From positions 1-64,000 of the forward strand of contig JAJYWQ010000050.1 of the NCBI GenBank assembly GCA_021791415.1: 64,000 nt of DNA. Direction: 5' to 3'. The notes under the pieces are model-generated. The model was given only the letters and a program-made list of their open reading frames with translations. It searched no databases and was not told the DNA's origin. The DNA is from a bacterium. Its GTDB lineage: Bacteria; Chloroflexota; Dormibacteria; Aeolococcales; Bog-877. A program made the position numbers and the translations under genes. Positions 7,642 to 17,120 of the stretch are shown here, one piece after another. The stretch's first letter is position 1; every line of letters begins with the position of its first letter.

Positions 7642-9987
7642 ATGGCGGTCACTCAGCTGATCGGAGCCCGGGTTCAGCGTCGCGAGGACCCGCGGCTGAT
7701 CACCGGCCACGGACGCTTCATCGAGGACCACACCCTGCCCGGGCTGACGCACCTGGCGGTGGTTCGCAGCCCCCACCCCCATGCCCGGATCCTCGGCATC
7801 GACAGCGCGGCGGCCCGCGCACTGCCTGGGGTGTTGGCGGTATTCACCGCCGCTGACTTCCACAAGGTCCTCAGCGGCAGCATGCCCGTCACTCCCTCCT
7901 TCGCGCCGGAGAAGAAGTACGTCCCGGAGCGCTTCCCGATCGCCGAACGCGAGGTCTGCTTCCAGGGCGAGCCGGTGGCCGTGGTGGTGGCCCAGGACCG
8001 CTACCTGGCCGCCGACGCCGCCGACCTGGTCCAGGTCACCTACGAGCCCCTGCCGGCGGTGGTGGACCCCGAGGTGGCGATGAGCCCGGGAAGCCCCCTG
8101 GTCCACAGCGACGGACCGGACAACATCGGCTGGGACATGACCTACGCGGGCGGGGACATCGAAGCCGCCTTCGGCAGGGCCGAGGTGGTGGTGAAGGAGC
8201 GCATCCTCCAGCAGCGGCTGGCGCCCACCGCTATGGAGCCCAGGGGGGTGATGGCGAGCTACTCCCCCTACGACGAGCAGCTGACCCTCTGGCTCAGCAG
8301 CCAGAACCCGCATTTCATCCGCCTCTTCGTGTCCGGGGCCATGGGGATCCCGGAGAGCCGGGTCCGGGTGGTGTCCCCAGACGTGGGCGGGGGCTTTGGG
8401 AGCAAGATCAGCCCCTACCCTGAGGACTACCTGGTCCCGGCCGCCTCCAAGCTCCTGCAGCGGCCGGTGCGCTGGATCGAGACCCGGACCGAGTCCGTCA
8501 TGACCACCATCCACGGCCGAGGGCAGGTGTTCACCGCGGAGGCGGCGGCCCTCCGGGACGGGACCCTGCTGGGGCTCCGCCTGACCCAGGTGCTGGACCT
8601 CGGCGCCTACCACGGCACCTTCGGCGCCTTCCAGGCCTGCGCCTGCCTCATGTCGGGAGGGGTGTACCGCTGGGAGGCGATCTCGGCCCGGACCGTGGGG
8701 GTGCTCACCAACAAGGTCCCCACCGACCCCTACCGGGGGGCGGGCCGGCCCGAGGGGACCCACCTCTGCGAGCGGATGGTGGACCGGGTGGCCGATGAGC
8801 TGGGGATGGACCCCGCCGAACTCCGGCGCAAGAACTTCGCCCGGGAGTTCCCGTTCCAGAACAACTTCGGCCTGACCTACGACTCCGGCAACTACGACGG
8901 CACCCTGGACCGGGCCCTCGAGCTCTCCGACTACCAGGGCTGGCGGCGGCGGCAGGCGAGCGCCAGGGAGGAGGGCCGGCTCATCGGCGTCGGGCTCTCC
9001 ACCTGGGTGGAGATCTGTGGCCTCGGCCCCAGCGCCCCCACTGCTGCGGCCACCGGGGGGATCGCCCTGGTGGAGGCAGCCCAGATCCGCTTTCTGCCCT
9101 CCGGCTCGGTGGCTGCGTACGTCGGGACCCACGCCCACGGGCAGGGGCACGACACCACCTTCTCGCAGCTGGTGGCGGAGACCCTGGGGGTGCCGCTGGA
9201 GGCGGTCGACCTGCGCCACGGGGACACCGCCGAGGGGCCCTCGTTCGGCTACGGCACCTATGGCAGCCGCAGCCTGGCGGTGGGCGGGATGGCCCTCTAC
9301 ACCGCCTCCCAGGAGATCCTTGCCAAGGCGAGGAAGCTCGCCGCCCACCTTCTGGAGGCCGCCCCTGACGACCTGGAGTTCACGGAAGGCGCCTTCACGG
9401 TCCGGGGCAACCCCCAGGCCAAGAAGACGATCCAGGAGGTGGCCCTGGCCAGCTACGGCGGGAGTCTCCCCCAGGGGATGGAGCAGGGGCTGGAGGCGGT
9501 GAGCCACTTCGACCCCCCCAACTTCGTTTGGCCGTTCGGGGCCCACGTCTGCGTCGTCGAGGTGGATCGTGAGACCGGGGCTGTGGAGATCCTCAGCTAC
9601 ACCGGGGTCGATGACTGCGGCAACGTCATCAACCCGATGATCGTCGAGGGCCAGGTCCAGGGCGGCATCGCCCAGAGCATCGCCCAGGCGCTCTTCGAGG
9701 AGGTGGTCTACGACGGGGAGTCGGGACAGCTCCTGACCGGGACCATGCTCGACTACCTGGTCCCCACCATGAACGAGCTCCCGACCCCCAAGCTCGACCG
9801 GACAGTGACTCCCAGCCCCACCAACGCCCTCGGTGTGAAGGGGATCGGCGAGGCGGGGACGATCGCGGCCTCGGCGGCGGTGATCAACGCCGTCTGCGAC
9901 GCCCTGAGACCGCTGGGGATCCACCACGTGGACATGCCCGCCAGCCCGGACCGGCTCTGGCGGCTGATGCAGGAGGCAGGGCGGTGA
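7642..9987 (+). CDS. Molybdenum hydroxylase large subunit (CoxL form II-like / xanthine dehydrogenase family)
   Basis: GARVQRREDPRLITGHGRFIEDH N-terminus, PDVGGGFGSK, PYRGAGRPEG (form II-like, not AYxCSFR), GVKGIGEAG. Confidence 0.93.
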   Translation: MAVTQLIGARVQRREDPRLITGHGRFIEDHTLPGLTHLAVVRSPHPHARILGIDSAAARALPGVLAVFTAADFHKVLSGSMPVTPSFAPEKKYVPERFPIAEREVCFQGEPVAVVVAQDRYLAADAADLVQVTYEPLPAVVDPEVAMSPGSPLVHSDGPDNIGWDMTYAGGDIEAAFGRAEVVVKERILQQRLAPTAMEPRGVMASYSPYDEQLTLWLSSQNPHFIRLFVSGAMGIPESRVRVVSPDVGGGFGSKISPYPEDYLVPAASKLLQRPVRWIETRTESVMTTIHGRGQVFTAEAAALRDGTLLGLRLTQVLDLGAYHGTFGAFQACACLMSGGVYRWEAISARTVGVLTNKVPTDPYRGAGRPEGTHLCERMVDRVADELGMDPAELRRKNFAREFPFQNNFGLTYDSGNYDGTLDRALELSDYQGWRRRQASAREEGRLIGVGLSTWVEICGLGPSAPTAAATGGIALVEAAQIRFLPSGSVAAYVGTHAHGQGHDTTFSQLVAETLGVPLEAVDLRHGDTAEGPSFGYGTYGSRSLAVGGMALYTASQEILAKARKLAAHLLEAAPDDLEFTEGAFTVRGNPQAKKTIQEVALASYGGSLPQGMEQGLEAVSHFDPPNFVWPFGAHVCVVEVDRETGAVEILSYTGVDDCGNVINPMIVEGQVQGGIAQSIAQALFEEVVYDGESGQLLTGTMLDYLVPTMNELPTPKLDRTVTPSPTNALGVKGIGEAGTIAASAAVINAVCDALRPLGIHHVDMPASPDRLWRLMQEAGR

Positions 9988-10790
9988 TTCCAGCAGCATT
10001 CAAGTACTCGAAAGCCGGCTCGGTGAGGGAGGCGGTGGCCCAGCTCCGGGAGGCCGGACCGGAGGCCAAGGTGATCGCCGGGGGGCAGAGCCTGATCCCG
10101 CTCCTGCGGCTCAGGCTCTCCCAGCCGACCCACCTGGTGGACGTCAACGGGGTTCGTGAGCTCGACTACGTCCACCCGGAGGGCGACGTCCTGCGCGTGG
10201 GGGCCCTGACCCGGCACTCCACCCTGGCCCGCTCCGAGCTGGTCCAACGCCACCTTCCCCTGCTGGCGGAGATGGCCGCCCAGGTGGGCGACCCGCAGAT
10301 CCGGGCCCGGGGCACCCTGGGCGGAGTCTTCGCCCATGCCGACGCCGCGGGAGACTACCCCACGCTGGCGGTGATGCTCGACGCCACCATCGTCACGGAC
10401 CGGCGTCGGGTTGCCGCCCGGGACTTCTTCCAGCACCTCTTCACCACAGTGCTCGCCGAGGACGAACTGGTCTGCGAGGTGGTCTTCCCCATGGCCCCGG
10501 GACCCCACCGGTACCTCAAGTTCCGGCGCCGGCTCTATGACTGGGCCATCGTCGGGGCGGCCGTACAGAAGCTGGACTCCGGGTGGCGAGTCGGTCTGAC
10601 GCACGTCGGCCCCACCGCGGTGCGAGCGGCCGCGGTGGAGGCCCGCCTGCTGGCAGGGGCCACCTTCCAGGAAGCCGCCGGCGCCGCCGCGGAGGAGCTC
10701 GACCCCCCGAGTGACGTGCGCGCCTCGGCCGACTACCGACGCCATCTCGCCCGGGTCCTCACCCGCAGGGCCCTGGAACAGGCGGCCTGA
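9984..10790 (+). CDS. Molybdenum hydroxylase FAD-binding medium subunit (CoxM-like)
   Basis: VIAGGQSLIPLLRLRLSQPTHLVDVN and RGTLGG(V)FAHADAAGDYPT FAD-binding motifs; ATGA-type overlap with the large subunit gene. Confidence 0.93.
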   Translation: MIPAAFKYSKAGSVREAVAQLREAGPEAKVIAGGQSLIPLLRLRLSQPTHLVDVNGVRELDYVHPEGDVLRVGALTRHSTLARSELVQRHLPLLAEMAAQVGDPQIRARGTLGGVFAHADAAGDYPTLAVMLDATIVTDRRRVAARDFFQHLFTTVLAEDELVCEVVFPMAPGPHRYLKFRRRLYDWAIVGAAVQKLDSGWRVGLTHVGPTAVRAAAVEARLLAGATFQEAAGAAAEELDPPSDVRASADYRRHLARVLTRRALEQAA

Positions 10791-10805
10791 GGGCGGTCGG
10801 GGCTG

Positions 10806-11735
10806 GTGGGTCGGGGCGCGGTAGGGGCGCCGGGAGAGTTCGGCTGGCCGGAGGCTCAAGGCCTCGACTCTGTCGAGGAGATGCGCTCCCGGCTGGCCGC
10901 CGCCAGCTACCTCGCCGACCCGGCCCTGGCCACTGCCGCCTACCTGGGGCTCAAACTGGAGCGCCCGGTGCTCCTGGAAGGGGAGGCTGGGGTGGGGAAG
11001 ACCGAGCTGGCCAAGGCCCTCGCCCGGGTCCTGGGCGCCCCCCTGGTGCGGCTGCAGTGCTACGAGGGGATAGACGTGAGCCAGGCGCTGTATGAGTGGA
11101 ACCACGCCCGCCAGCTCCTGGCCATCCGGCAGCACGAGGGAGGAGGGCCCGACCTCGACCTGTACGCCGACCGCTTCCTCATCCGCCGGCCCCTCCTGGA
11201 GGCCCTGGATCCGGCGGACGGGCGGCGACGGGTGCTGCTCATCGACGAGGTGGACCGCAGCGACGACGAGTTCGAGGCCTTCCTCCTGGAGATGCTCTCC
11301 GACTGGCAGGTGACGATCCCCGAGCGCGGCACCCTCAGCTGCGAGAGTCCCCCACTCGTGATCCTGACCTCCAACCGGACCCGGGAGCTCCACGACGCCC
11401 TCAAGAGGCGCTGCCTGTACCACTGGATCGACTACCCGGGGTTCGACGAGGAGCTGGCGATCGTGCGCCTGCGCCTTCCCGAGGTCCCGGCCCAGCTGGC
11501 CGACCAGGTGGTGTCCTTCGTGCAGCAGCTGCGCTCCCTGCAGCTCTACAAGCTGCCGGGGGTGGCCGAGACCCTGGACTGGGCAGCTGCACTGCTGGCG
11601 CTGGAGCGCCACCGGCTGGACCCCGAGGTGGTGGCCGCCACCCTGGGCAGCCTGCTCAAGTACCAGGAGGACCTGGCGGCGCTGTCCGGAACCAGGGTCC
11701 CCGAACTGCTGGCCGAGGCCGGTGTCCGGAGCTGA
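10806..11735 (+). CDS. MoxR-family AAA+ ATPase (CoxD-like)
   Basis: Walker A LEGEAGVGKTELAKALA; Walker B VLLIDEVDRSDDEFEAFLLEML; located after coxSLM-like genes. Confidence 0.88.
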   Translation: MGRGAVGAPGEFGWPEAQGLDSVEEMRSRLAAASYLADPALATAAYLGLKLERPVLLEGEAGVGKTELAKALARVLGAPLVRLQCYEGIDVSQALYEWNHARQLLAIRQHEGGGPDLDLYADRFLIRRPLLEALDPADGRRRVLLIDEVDRSDDEFEAFLLEMLSDWQVTIPERGTLSCESPPLVILTSNRTRELHDALKRRCLYHWIDYPGFDEELAIVRLRLPEVPAQLADQVVSFVQQLRSLQLYKLPGVAETLDWAAALLALERHRLDPEVVAATLGSLLKYQEDLAALSGTRVPELLAEAGVRS

Positions 11736-12897
11736 GGCGAGGTCCGAGGTGTCGGGGCTTCTTCCTGCCCTGGTGGGGCTGGCGCGGCGGCTTCGGCGAG
11801 AGGGGCTGCCGGTGGGCACCTCCGAGCTGCTGCTGGGGCTCAGGGCGGCGGCGCTCGTGGGTGTGCGGGACCGGAGCCGGCTGCGCCTGACGCTGCGTAG
11901 CTGCTGGTGCCACCAGCGTGGCGACCTCGCCGTCTTCGACCGGGCCTTCCGGGAGGAGCTGGGTGGCCCGCGCCCGGAGCTATCGCGGCTGGCCCGCCCG
12001 GTCGCCCAGGTGACCGTGCGCGCCGAGGCTCCAGGCGCCGCCACAGACCCGTCCCAAGCCTGGTCCGAGGGTCAGCCACGGGGGATAGCCAGCGTGGATG
12101 AGCGGCTGCGACGGCTGGACTTCGCCGCCTGCACCAGCGCGGAGCTGGCCGACCTGGAGAGGGCCGTGGCCGAGCTGGCCGCCCGGCCGGCTCTGCGCCG
12201 GTCCCGTCGCTACCGGCCCGCCCGCCGGGGCCGGGAGCTTGATTGGCGGCGCACCAGCGCCGCCGCGCTGCGTTCCGGGGGCGAGCCCTTGCAGCTGCAC
12301 CACCGCCGCCGGGGGGAGCGCCCGGTGCAGCTGCTGCTGATCTGCGATGTGAGCGGGTCCATGGAGCGTTACGCTCGCCTGATGGTGCGCTTCCTGCACG
12401 CCCTGGAGAGGACCTCCCCCGGAGCGGAGGCCTTCGTCTTCGGCACCCGCCTCACCCGGGTCACCCGGGAGCTGCGGCAGGCGGATCCCGGTGCGGCGCT
12501 GAGGGCGGTGGGGGCCGCCGTCCCGGACTGGTCCGGGGGCACGCGCATCGGCGACTGCCTCCATGAGCTCCTGACGAGATGGGGCGGGCGGGCGCTGAGC
12601 CGCGGGCCGGTGACCATCCTGCTCAGCGACGGCTGGGAGACAGGGGACGTCTCCCGGTTGGCGCAGGCGGCCGCCCGGCTGCGGCGGGGCAGCCGCCTCT
12701 TCATCTGGTGCAACCCGCGGATGGGCGATCCCGACTTCCGTCCCGAGGCGGCGGGGATGCGCGCGGCGCTGCCCCACCTGGATCGCCTCCAGCCTGTGCA
12801 CAACTACGCCAGCCTTGTCGAGCTCAGCCGCGTCCTGCGGCTGGACGAGAGCGGACGGCGGAGCCGGGCCCGGAGGATGGGACCGAGCCTTGCTTGA
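11722..12897 (+). CDS. VWA domain-containing protein (CoxE-like)
   Basis: LLICDVSGSMERYARLMVRFLHAL (MIDAS DxSxS), TRIGDCLHELL, LSDGWETGD. Confidence 0.88.
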   Translation: MSGAEARSEVSGLLPALVGLARRLRREGLPVGTSELLLGLRAAALVGVRDRSRLRLTLRSCWCHQRGDLAVFDRAFREELGGPRPELSRLARPVAQVTVRAEAPGAATDPSQAWSEGQPRGIASVDERLRRLDFAACTSAELADLERAVAELAARPALRRSRRYRPARRGRELDWRRTSAAALRSGGEPLQLHHRRRGERPVQLLLICDVSGSMERYARLMVRFLHALERTSPGAEAFVFGTRLTRVTRELRQADPGAALRAVGAAVPDWSGGTRIGDCLHELLTRWGGRALSRGPVTILLSDGWETGDVSRLAQAAARLRRGSRLFIWCNPRMGDPDFRPEAAGMRAALPHLDRLQPVHNYASLVELSRVLRLDESGRRSRARRMGPSLA

Positions 12898-13942
12898 GCT
12901 GATCCCGACCCTAGACGGCTGGGCCCCCCAGTTCCCCGAGGTGGCGGTGGCCACCGTGGTGCGCACCTGGGGCTCGACCCCACGCCCTCCCGGAGCGCGG
13001 CTGGCCATCGCTCCGGACGGGAGGATGGTGGGCTCTGTGAGCGGGGGATGCCTGGAGGCGGAGGTGGTGGAGCAGGGGCTCCGGACCCTGAGGGGCGAGG
13101 GGCCCCGGGTGCTCCACTACGGGATCGCTGATGAGCTGGGATGGACCGTGGGGTTGGCCTGCGGGGGTGAGGTGGACATCTTCGTGGAGCGGCTCCGCTG
13201 GGATCCGGGGGACCCCCTGGTGGCCGAGCTCAAGGAGGCGGCCCAAAGCGGGGGGGACGCGGTGCTCTGCACCTGGATCGCCGGCCCCGAGGTGGGTCGG
13301 CGGGCGCTTCTGGTGGGCGAGCGGCTGGTGGGAGGCGGCGGACCCTCCGAGCTGGCGGCGCTCACCGCGGCGGCGGCGCCTCACCTGCGCAGCGGTCGTG
13401 CGGGGGTCGAGGCGGTCCTCGGGGCGGAGGTCCTGCTGGAGCCGCTGGGCACCGCCCCGGAGATGGTGATCGTGGGCGCGGTGGACACCGGCTCCTCCCT
13501 CTGTCGGCTGGCCCAGGAGCTGGGGTACCGAGTGCTGGTGGTGGACCCCCGGGAGCGGTTTCTGACCCGAGAACGGTTCCCCAGCGCCGACGCGCTGATC
13601 CAGGAGTGGCCCCAAGCCGCCCTGGCCCGGCTCAGGCTCGGGCCGCGCGATGCGGCGGTCTGCCTGACCCACGACCCCAAGTTCGACGACCCAACCCTGC
13701 TGGCGCTGCTGCGGAGCGGGGTCGGATACATCGGGGCCATCGGCAGCCGCAAGACCCAGGAGGCCAGGAGGCAGAGGCTCATCGAGATGGGGGCGGAGCC
13801 GGAGTCTCTGTCTCGCATCCACGGCCCGGTGGGGCTGGATCTGGGCGGTGTCACGCCGGCCGAGCAGGCGCTCGCCATCCTGGCCGAGGCGGTGGCGGTC
13901 CGGTACGGGCGGAGCGGGCTGCCCCTCAAGACGGATAGATGA
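12890..13942 (+). CDS. XdhC/CoxF family molybdenum cofactor maturation protein
   Basis: TTG start at 12890 overlapping the coxE-like stop; VATVVRTWGSTPRPPGARLAI...GSVSGGCLEAEVV; C-terminal Rossmann domain IGAIGSRKTQEARRQRL. Confidence 0.9.
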   Translation: MLELIPTLDGWAPQFPEVAVATVVRTWGSTPRPPGARLAIAPDGRMVGSVSGGCLEAEVVEQGLRTLRGEGPRVLHYGIADELGWTVGLACGGEVDIFVERLRWDPGDPLVAELKEAAQSGGDAVLCTWIAGPEVGRRALLVGERLVGGGGPSELAALTAAAAPHLRSGRAGVEAVLGAEVLLEPLGTAPEMVIVGAVDTGSSLCRLAQELGYRVLVVDPRERFLTRERFPSADALIQEWPQAALARLRLGPRDAAVCLTHDPKFDDPTLLALLRSGVGYIGAIGSRKTQEARRQRLIEMGAEPESLSRIHGPVGLDLGGVTPAEQALAILAEAVAVRYGRSGLPLKTDR

Positions 13943-14583
13943 GCCGGGAGAGCCTGCCCTTTCTGGTGCTGGCGGCCGGTGCCAGCTCTCGCATGGGCCG
14001 GCCCAAGCCGCTGCTGGAGCTGGGAGGGAGGACCCTTCTGGCCCGGGCCCTCTGGGCCGCGCATGAGGGGGGGGCGGCCCCGCTCCTGGTGGTCGCCAGG
14101 GACCCGGAGGAGCTGCGGTCGAGAGCGGGCCGGCTGCCGGCGGCGGAGTGGGTGACGAGCCCGGAGGCCCACCGGGGTCAGTCGTACTCGCTCCGGGTGG
14201 GGTTGCGGGCGGCAGCACGCCACCAGCCGCGGGCGGTCCTGGTGGGCCTTTCCGACCAGGTAGGGCTGCGCCCGGAGGCGGTGGCCGCGGTGCAGGAGGC
14301 GGTGGCCCAGGGTGGCTCCAAGGCCTGGAGCGTGGCGTACGGGGGAGATCGCACCGTCCCCGGCCACCCCGTGGCGCTGGGCCCGACCACCTGGCCACTC
14401 GTGGAACAGCTCCGGGGGGACCGCGGGGCGGGGCCGATCCTGGCCGGGCTGGGCCGAGAGTTGCGGTGGGTCGACCTGCCCGCCACATGGCGGCCGGTGG
14501 ACTGCGACACCGAGGAGGACTACCAGGCGCTGGTCGCCGCCGACCTCGCCGCCGCGCGGACCACATCCGGCGATGCGGGCTGA
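13939..14583 (+). CDS. MobA-like nucleotidyltransferase (molybdenum cofactor cytidylyltransferase type)
   Basis: LVLAAGASSRMGRPKPLLELGGRTLLARAL; ATGA overlap with the XdhC-like gene. Confidence 0.9.
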   Translation: MSRESLPFLVLAAGASSRMGRPKPLLELGGRTLLARALWAAHEGGAAPLLVVARDPEELRSRAGRLPAAEWVTSPEAHRGQSYSLRVGLRAAARHQPRAVLVGLSDQVGLRPEAVAAVQEAVAQGGSKAWSVAYGGDRTVPGHPVALGPTTWPLVEQLRGDRGAGPILAGLGRELRWVDLPATWRPVDCDTEEDYQALVAADLAAARTTSGDAG

Positions 14584-15616
14584 GCGCGTCCCCGCCGAGG
14601 GCTGGCGGGGCTCCCCGGAGCGCTGGCTGGGTGGGGTTCTCTGCCAGGACCTGAGGGCCGGGGACGGGAGCCGGCTGCTGGCCAAGGGGCACCGGCTGGA
14701 GCGCGCCGACGACCTGCTCCTGGAGGCCGCCTCGCCGGCGGACCTACACCTCGTGTTCCTGGATCCGGGGGACGTCGACGAGGACTCGGCGGCGGTGCGG
14801 CTGGCGGCGCTGGTGGCCGGTGATGGGTCGCTGGCGGGTCGGCCGGTCGAGTCCCAGGTGACCTGCCGGGCGCGCTGGCGGGGGCTGGTCCGGGTGGCGT
14901 CGGAGCGGCTGCTGGCCCTCAACGCGCTGGAGGGGATCACCGTCTTCACCCTTCCGGACGGGATGCCCGTGGAGGCCGGGCGGTCGGTGGCCGGGGTCAA
15001 GGTGACCGGGCTCGCAATCCCGGCCGCGGCCCTGGAGGAGGCCCGGGCCCGGGCCGGGAACGGGGGCCTGGTGGACGTGCGGCCCTTCCTGCCCCGCCGG
15101 GTGAGCGCCCTGGTGCTGGAGGGGCTCAGCGAGGGGCGCCGCGACCGGTTCGAGCAGGCGCTCCGGCTCAAGGTGGAGTGGCTGCGGGGATCGGTGCGGG
15201 AGGTCAGGTACCTTCCGGACCGTGGCGCGGCGGACCGGGCGGTGATGACATCCATGGCCGCCACCTCCGACCTGCTGCTGGTGGCCGGCGTGGCCTCCAT
15301 CGACCCCCTGGATCCCCCCTGGCAAGCGCTTCTCGAGGCAGGCGCCGTCGCCGTGCGCCGCGGCCTCCCCGTCCATCCCGGAAGCAGCTATTGGGTGGCC
15401 CGGCTGGGATCGTGTGACGTGGTGGGGGTGGCCTCCTGCGGCATGTTCTCCCGGCGGACGGCTCTCGATCTCCTGCTCTGCCGAAGCTGCTCCGGCGGCC
15501 CGCTGACGCCGGAATACCTCGCCTCCCTCGGGGAGGGAGGGCTGCTGGCGCGGGAGATGCAGCACCGCTTCCCGGACTACCAGGGCGAGGGAGCTGGGAT
15601 CCTGGAAGCCGACTGA
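14573..15616 (+). CDS. Molybdopterin-binding (MoeA/MoCF-like) protein
   Basis: Start ATG 14573 overlaps upstream gene; MTSMAATSDLLLVAGVASIDPLDPPWQALLEAGAVAVRRGLPVHPGSSYWVARLG resembles the MoCF-binding fold; operon context. Confidence 0.7.
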   Translation: MRAERVPAEGWRGSPERWLGGVLCQDLRAGDGSRLLAKGHRLERADDLLLEAASPADLHLVFLDPGDVDEDSAAVRLAALVAGDGSLAGRPVESQVTCRARWRGLVRVASERLLALNALEGITVFTLPDGMPVEAGRSVAGVKVTGLAIPAAALEEARARAGNGGLVDVRPFLPRRVSALVLEGLSEGRRDRFEQALRLKVEWLRGSVREVRYLPDRGAADRAVMTSMAATSDLLLVAGVASIDPLDPPWQALLEAGAVAVRRGLPVHPGSSYWVARLGSCDVVGVASCGMFSRRTALDLLLCRSCSGGPLTPEYLASLGEGGLLAREMQHRFPDYQGEGAGILEAD

Positions 15617-15631
15617 CCGGCCGGACGGCGC

Positions 15632-16297
15632 TCAGCCGCTCCGGTCCTCTATCTCGAAGGCGTGGTCGAGGACGTGCCAGGCGCAGCGGCGGATGCCGTA
15701 GCGGACCGGCCACCTGGCTCCGGGGGCACCGCTGCGCCAGGCGGCGGACAGCGCCCGGCGCTGCTCCTCCCACGGCGCCCCGCGGGACACCGCCACCGCC
15801 AGGCGGCGGGCATGCATGCGCTCGGCCTCGCGAACGTGCTCCACGATCCTGTCGAGGCTCCTGCCGCCCCCCCTCGGACCACGGGACAGCTCCCCGGAGG
15901 TGGAGCCCGCCACGGCGTCGAAGTAGCTCCAGCAGGCCTCGGCCACCCTGGCCAGCCGCGTCAACTCCTGGACAGGGGACGACTCCTCGTCCCAGGGCGT
16001 CGGGGTCCCCGGCGCCCCGAATTCGGTGGTGGCGTCCCCGGCGATTTCGCCCAGCACCTCCACTTCTCCATCGGGCCCGGGGAGATCTACCGCCCGGAAG
16101 TACCGCGGCGCGTAGTCTCTCAGCGCCTGCAGGGATTCCGCCCGGCCCCGGGCCCGGCGGCACCACCCGGGCCAATCCAGGGCGCAGGCGAACACCCAGG
16201 CGCGGCCCACCTCGAGGTACACCCGGGGTGGGCGCCGGTCGGCCAGAGCAGCCGCGGGTTGGGACCCCGGACCGTCAACCGGGGAAGACGAACGCAT
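15632..16297 (-). CDS. Conserved hypothetical protein (possible DinB-like C-terminal helical region)
   Basis: Intact 221-aa ORF in an operon-like minus-strand series; RYGIRRCAWHVLDHAFEIEDR; no firm family. Confidence 0.6.
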   Translation of the reverse strand: MRSSSPVDGPGSQPAAALADRRPPRVYLEVGRAWVFACALDWPGWCRRARGRAESLQALRDYAPRYFRAVDLPGPDGEVEVLGEIAGDATTEFGAPGTPTPWDEESSPVQELTRLARVAEACWSYFDAVAGSTSGELSRGPRGGGRSLDRIVEHVREAERMHARRLAVAVSRGAPWEEQRRALSAAWRSGAPGARWPVRYGIRRCAWHVLDHAFEIEDRSG

Positions 16298-16346
16298 GTC
16301 CGCCAGGGTACTCCCGGGTGCTGGCCGCCGCCTGCCCGGCGCTCGC

Positions 16347-17000
16347 CTAACCGCGGCGTCGGCTCCCGCCCTCCGCGCCCTGGGGCAGTCGGACCGGGAA
16401 CATGAAGGTGATGAGCTCCACCGGCACCGTGCCCTCGGGCCTCTCGGCGGGGTCCAGACGGGGCATGAACCCCCCCAGCATGGTGTGCAGCCGGAGCTGG
16501 ATCTCCTCCAGCTCCTCCCTGGTCACCCAGAGCAGGAACTGGTTGGTCTCGGCCGCTGCCTGCCACTCCGGGGGATAGGTGGACCTGGTCGTCTCCCACA
16601 TCTCCAGGTGCTCGATCAGCCGGCGGCGGAAGATGCTTCCGAGCAACTCCGCCTCGACCGTGGCCTCGGCGTCCTCCCCCTCACGGGGGACGGTGTTGGC
16701 TCGGGCGACCATTCGCCAGGGCCGACGCCGCCCCGGTCCGCGCTCCCCCTCCTCGATGAAACCGTAGCGGGCCAGCTGCCGGAGGTGGAATGAGCAGGTG
16801 GTCGGGCTCTCCCCCACCAGCTCGGACACCTCGGTGGCGGTCAGCGGTCCGTCCACGGCCAGCGCCTCCAGAAGGGCGATGCGCAGGGGATGGGCCAGCG
16901 CCCGAAGAGTCCTGGCATCCTGAAGCCGGCGATAGGACCGGCGGGGATCCGCGGTGTCCGGTGGGGAGGCCTCGGCCTCCCCCTGGCCAAAGTCCTTCAC
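16347..17000 (-). CDS. ArsR-like helix-turn-helix transcriptional regulator
   Basis: RTLRALAHPLRIALLEALAVDGPLTATEVSELVGESPTTCSFHLRQLARYGFIEE winged HTH. Confidence 0.88.
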   Translation of the reverse strand: MKDFGQGEAEASPPDTADPRRSYRRLQDARTLRALAHPLRIALLEALAVDGPLTATEVSELVGESPTTCSFHLRQLARYGFIEEGERGPGRRRPWRMVARANTVPREGEDAEATVEAELLGSIFRRRLIEHLEMWETTRSTYPPEWQAAAETNQFLLWVTREELEEIQLRLHTMLGGFMPRLDPAERPEGTVPVELITFMFPVRLPQGAEGGSRRRG

Positions 17001-17120
17001 GCGCGCTGCCCACCGGCGCCGAGGCCCGCCCGGCGGCAGACCTCCTGGCAGTCTTGGAGTCGCGGCAAGTGGGCCACCACCCCCTCATGTTCGCAGACCA
17101 CACCAGCTGGCGGGCCCTCC

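Noticed and set aside
7564-9999. 811-aa minus-strand ORF opposite the Mo-hydroxylase large subunit
   Set aside because: Pro/His/Gly/Val-rich shadow ORF typical of antisense frames in high-GC genes; the plus strand encodes a canonical CoxL-type protein.
12911-15300. Long minus-strand ORFs (593 and 639 aa) opposite XdhC/MobA/MoeA-like genes
   Set aside because: Low-complexity composition, no domains, fully antisense to well-supported genes.
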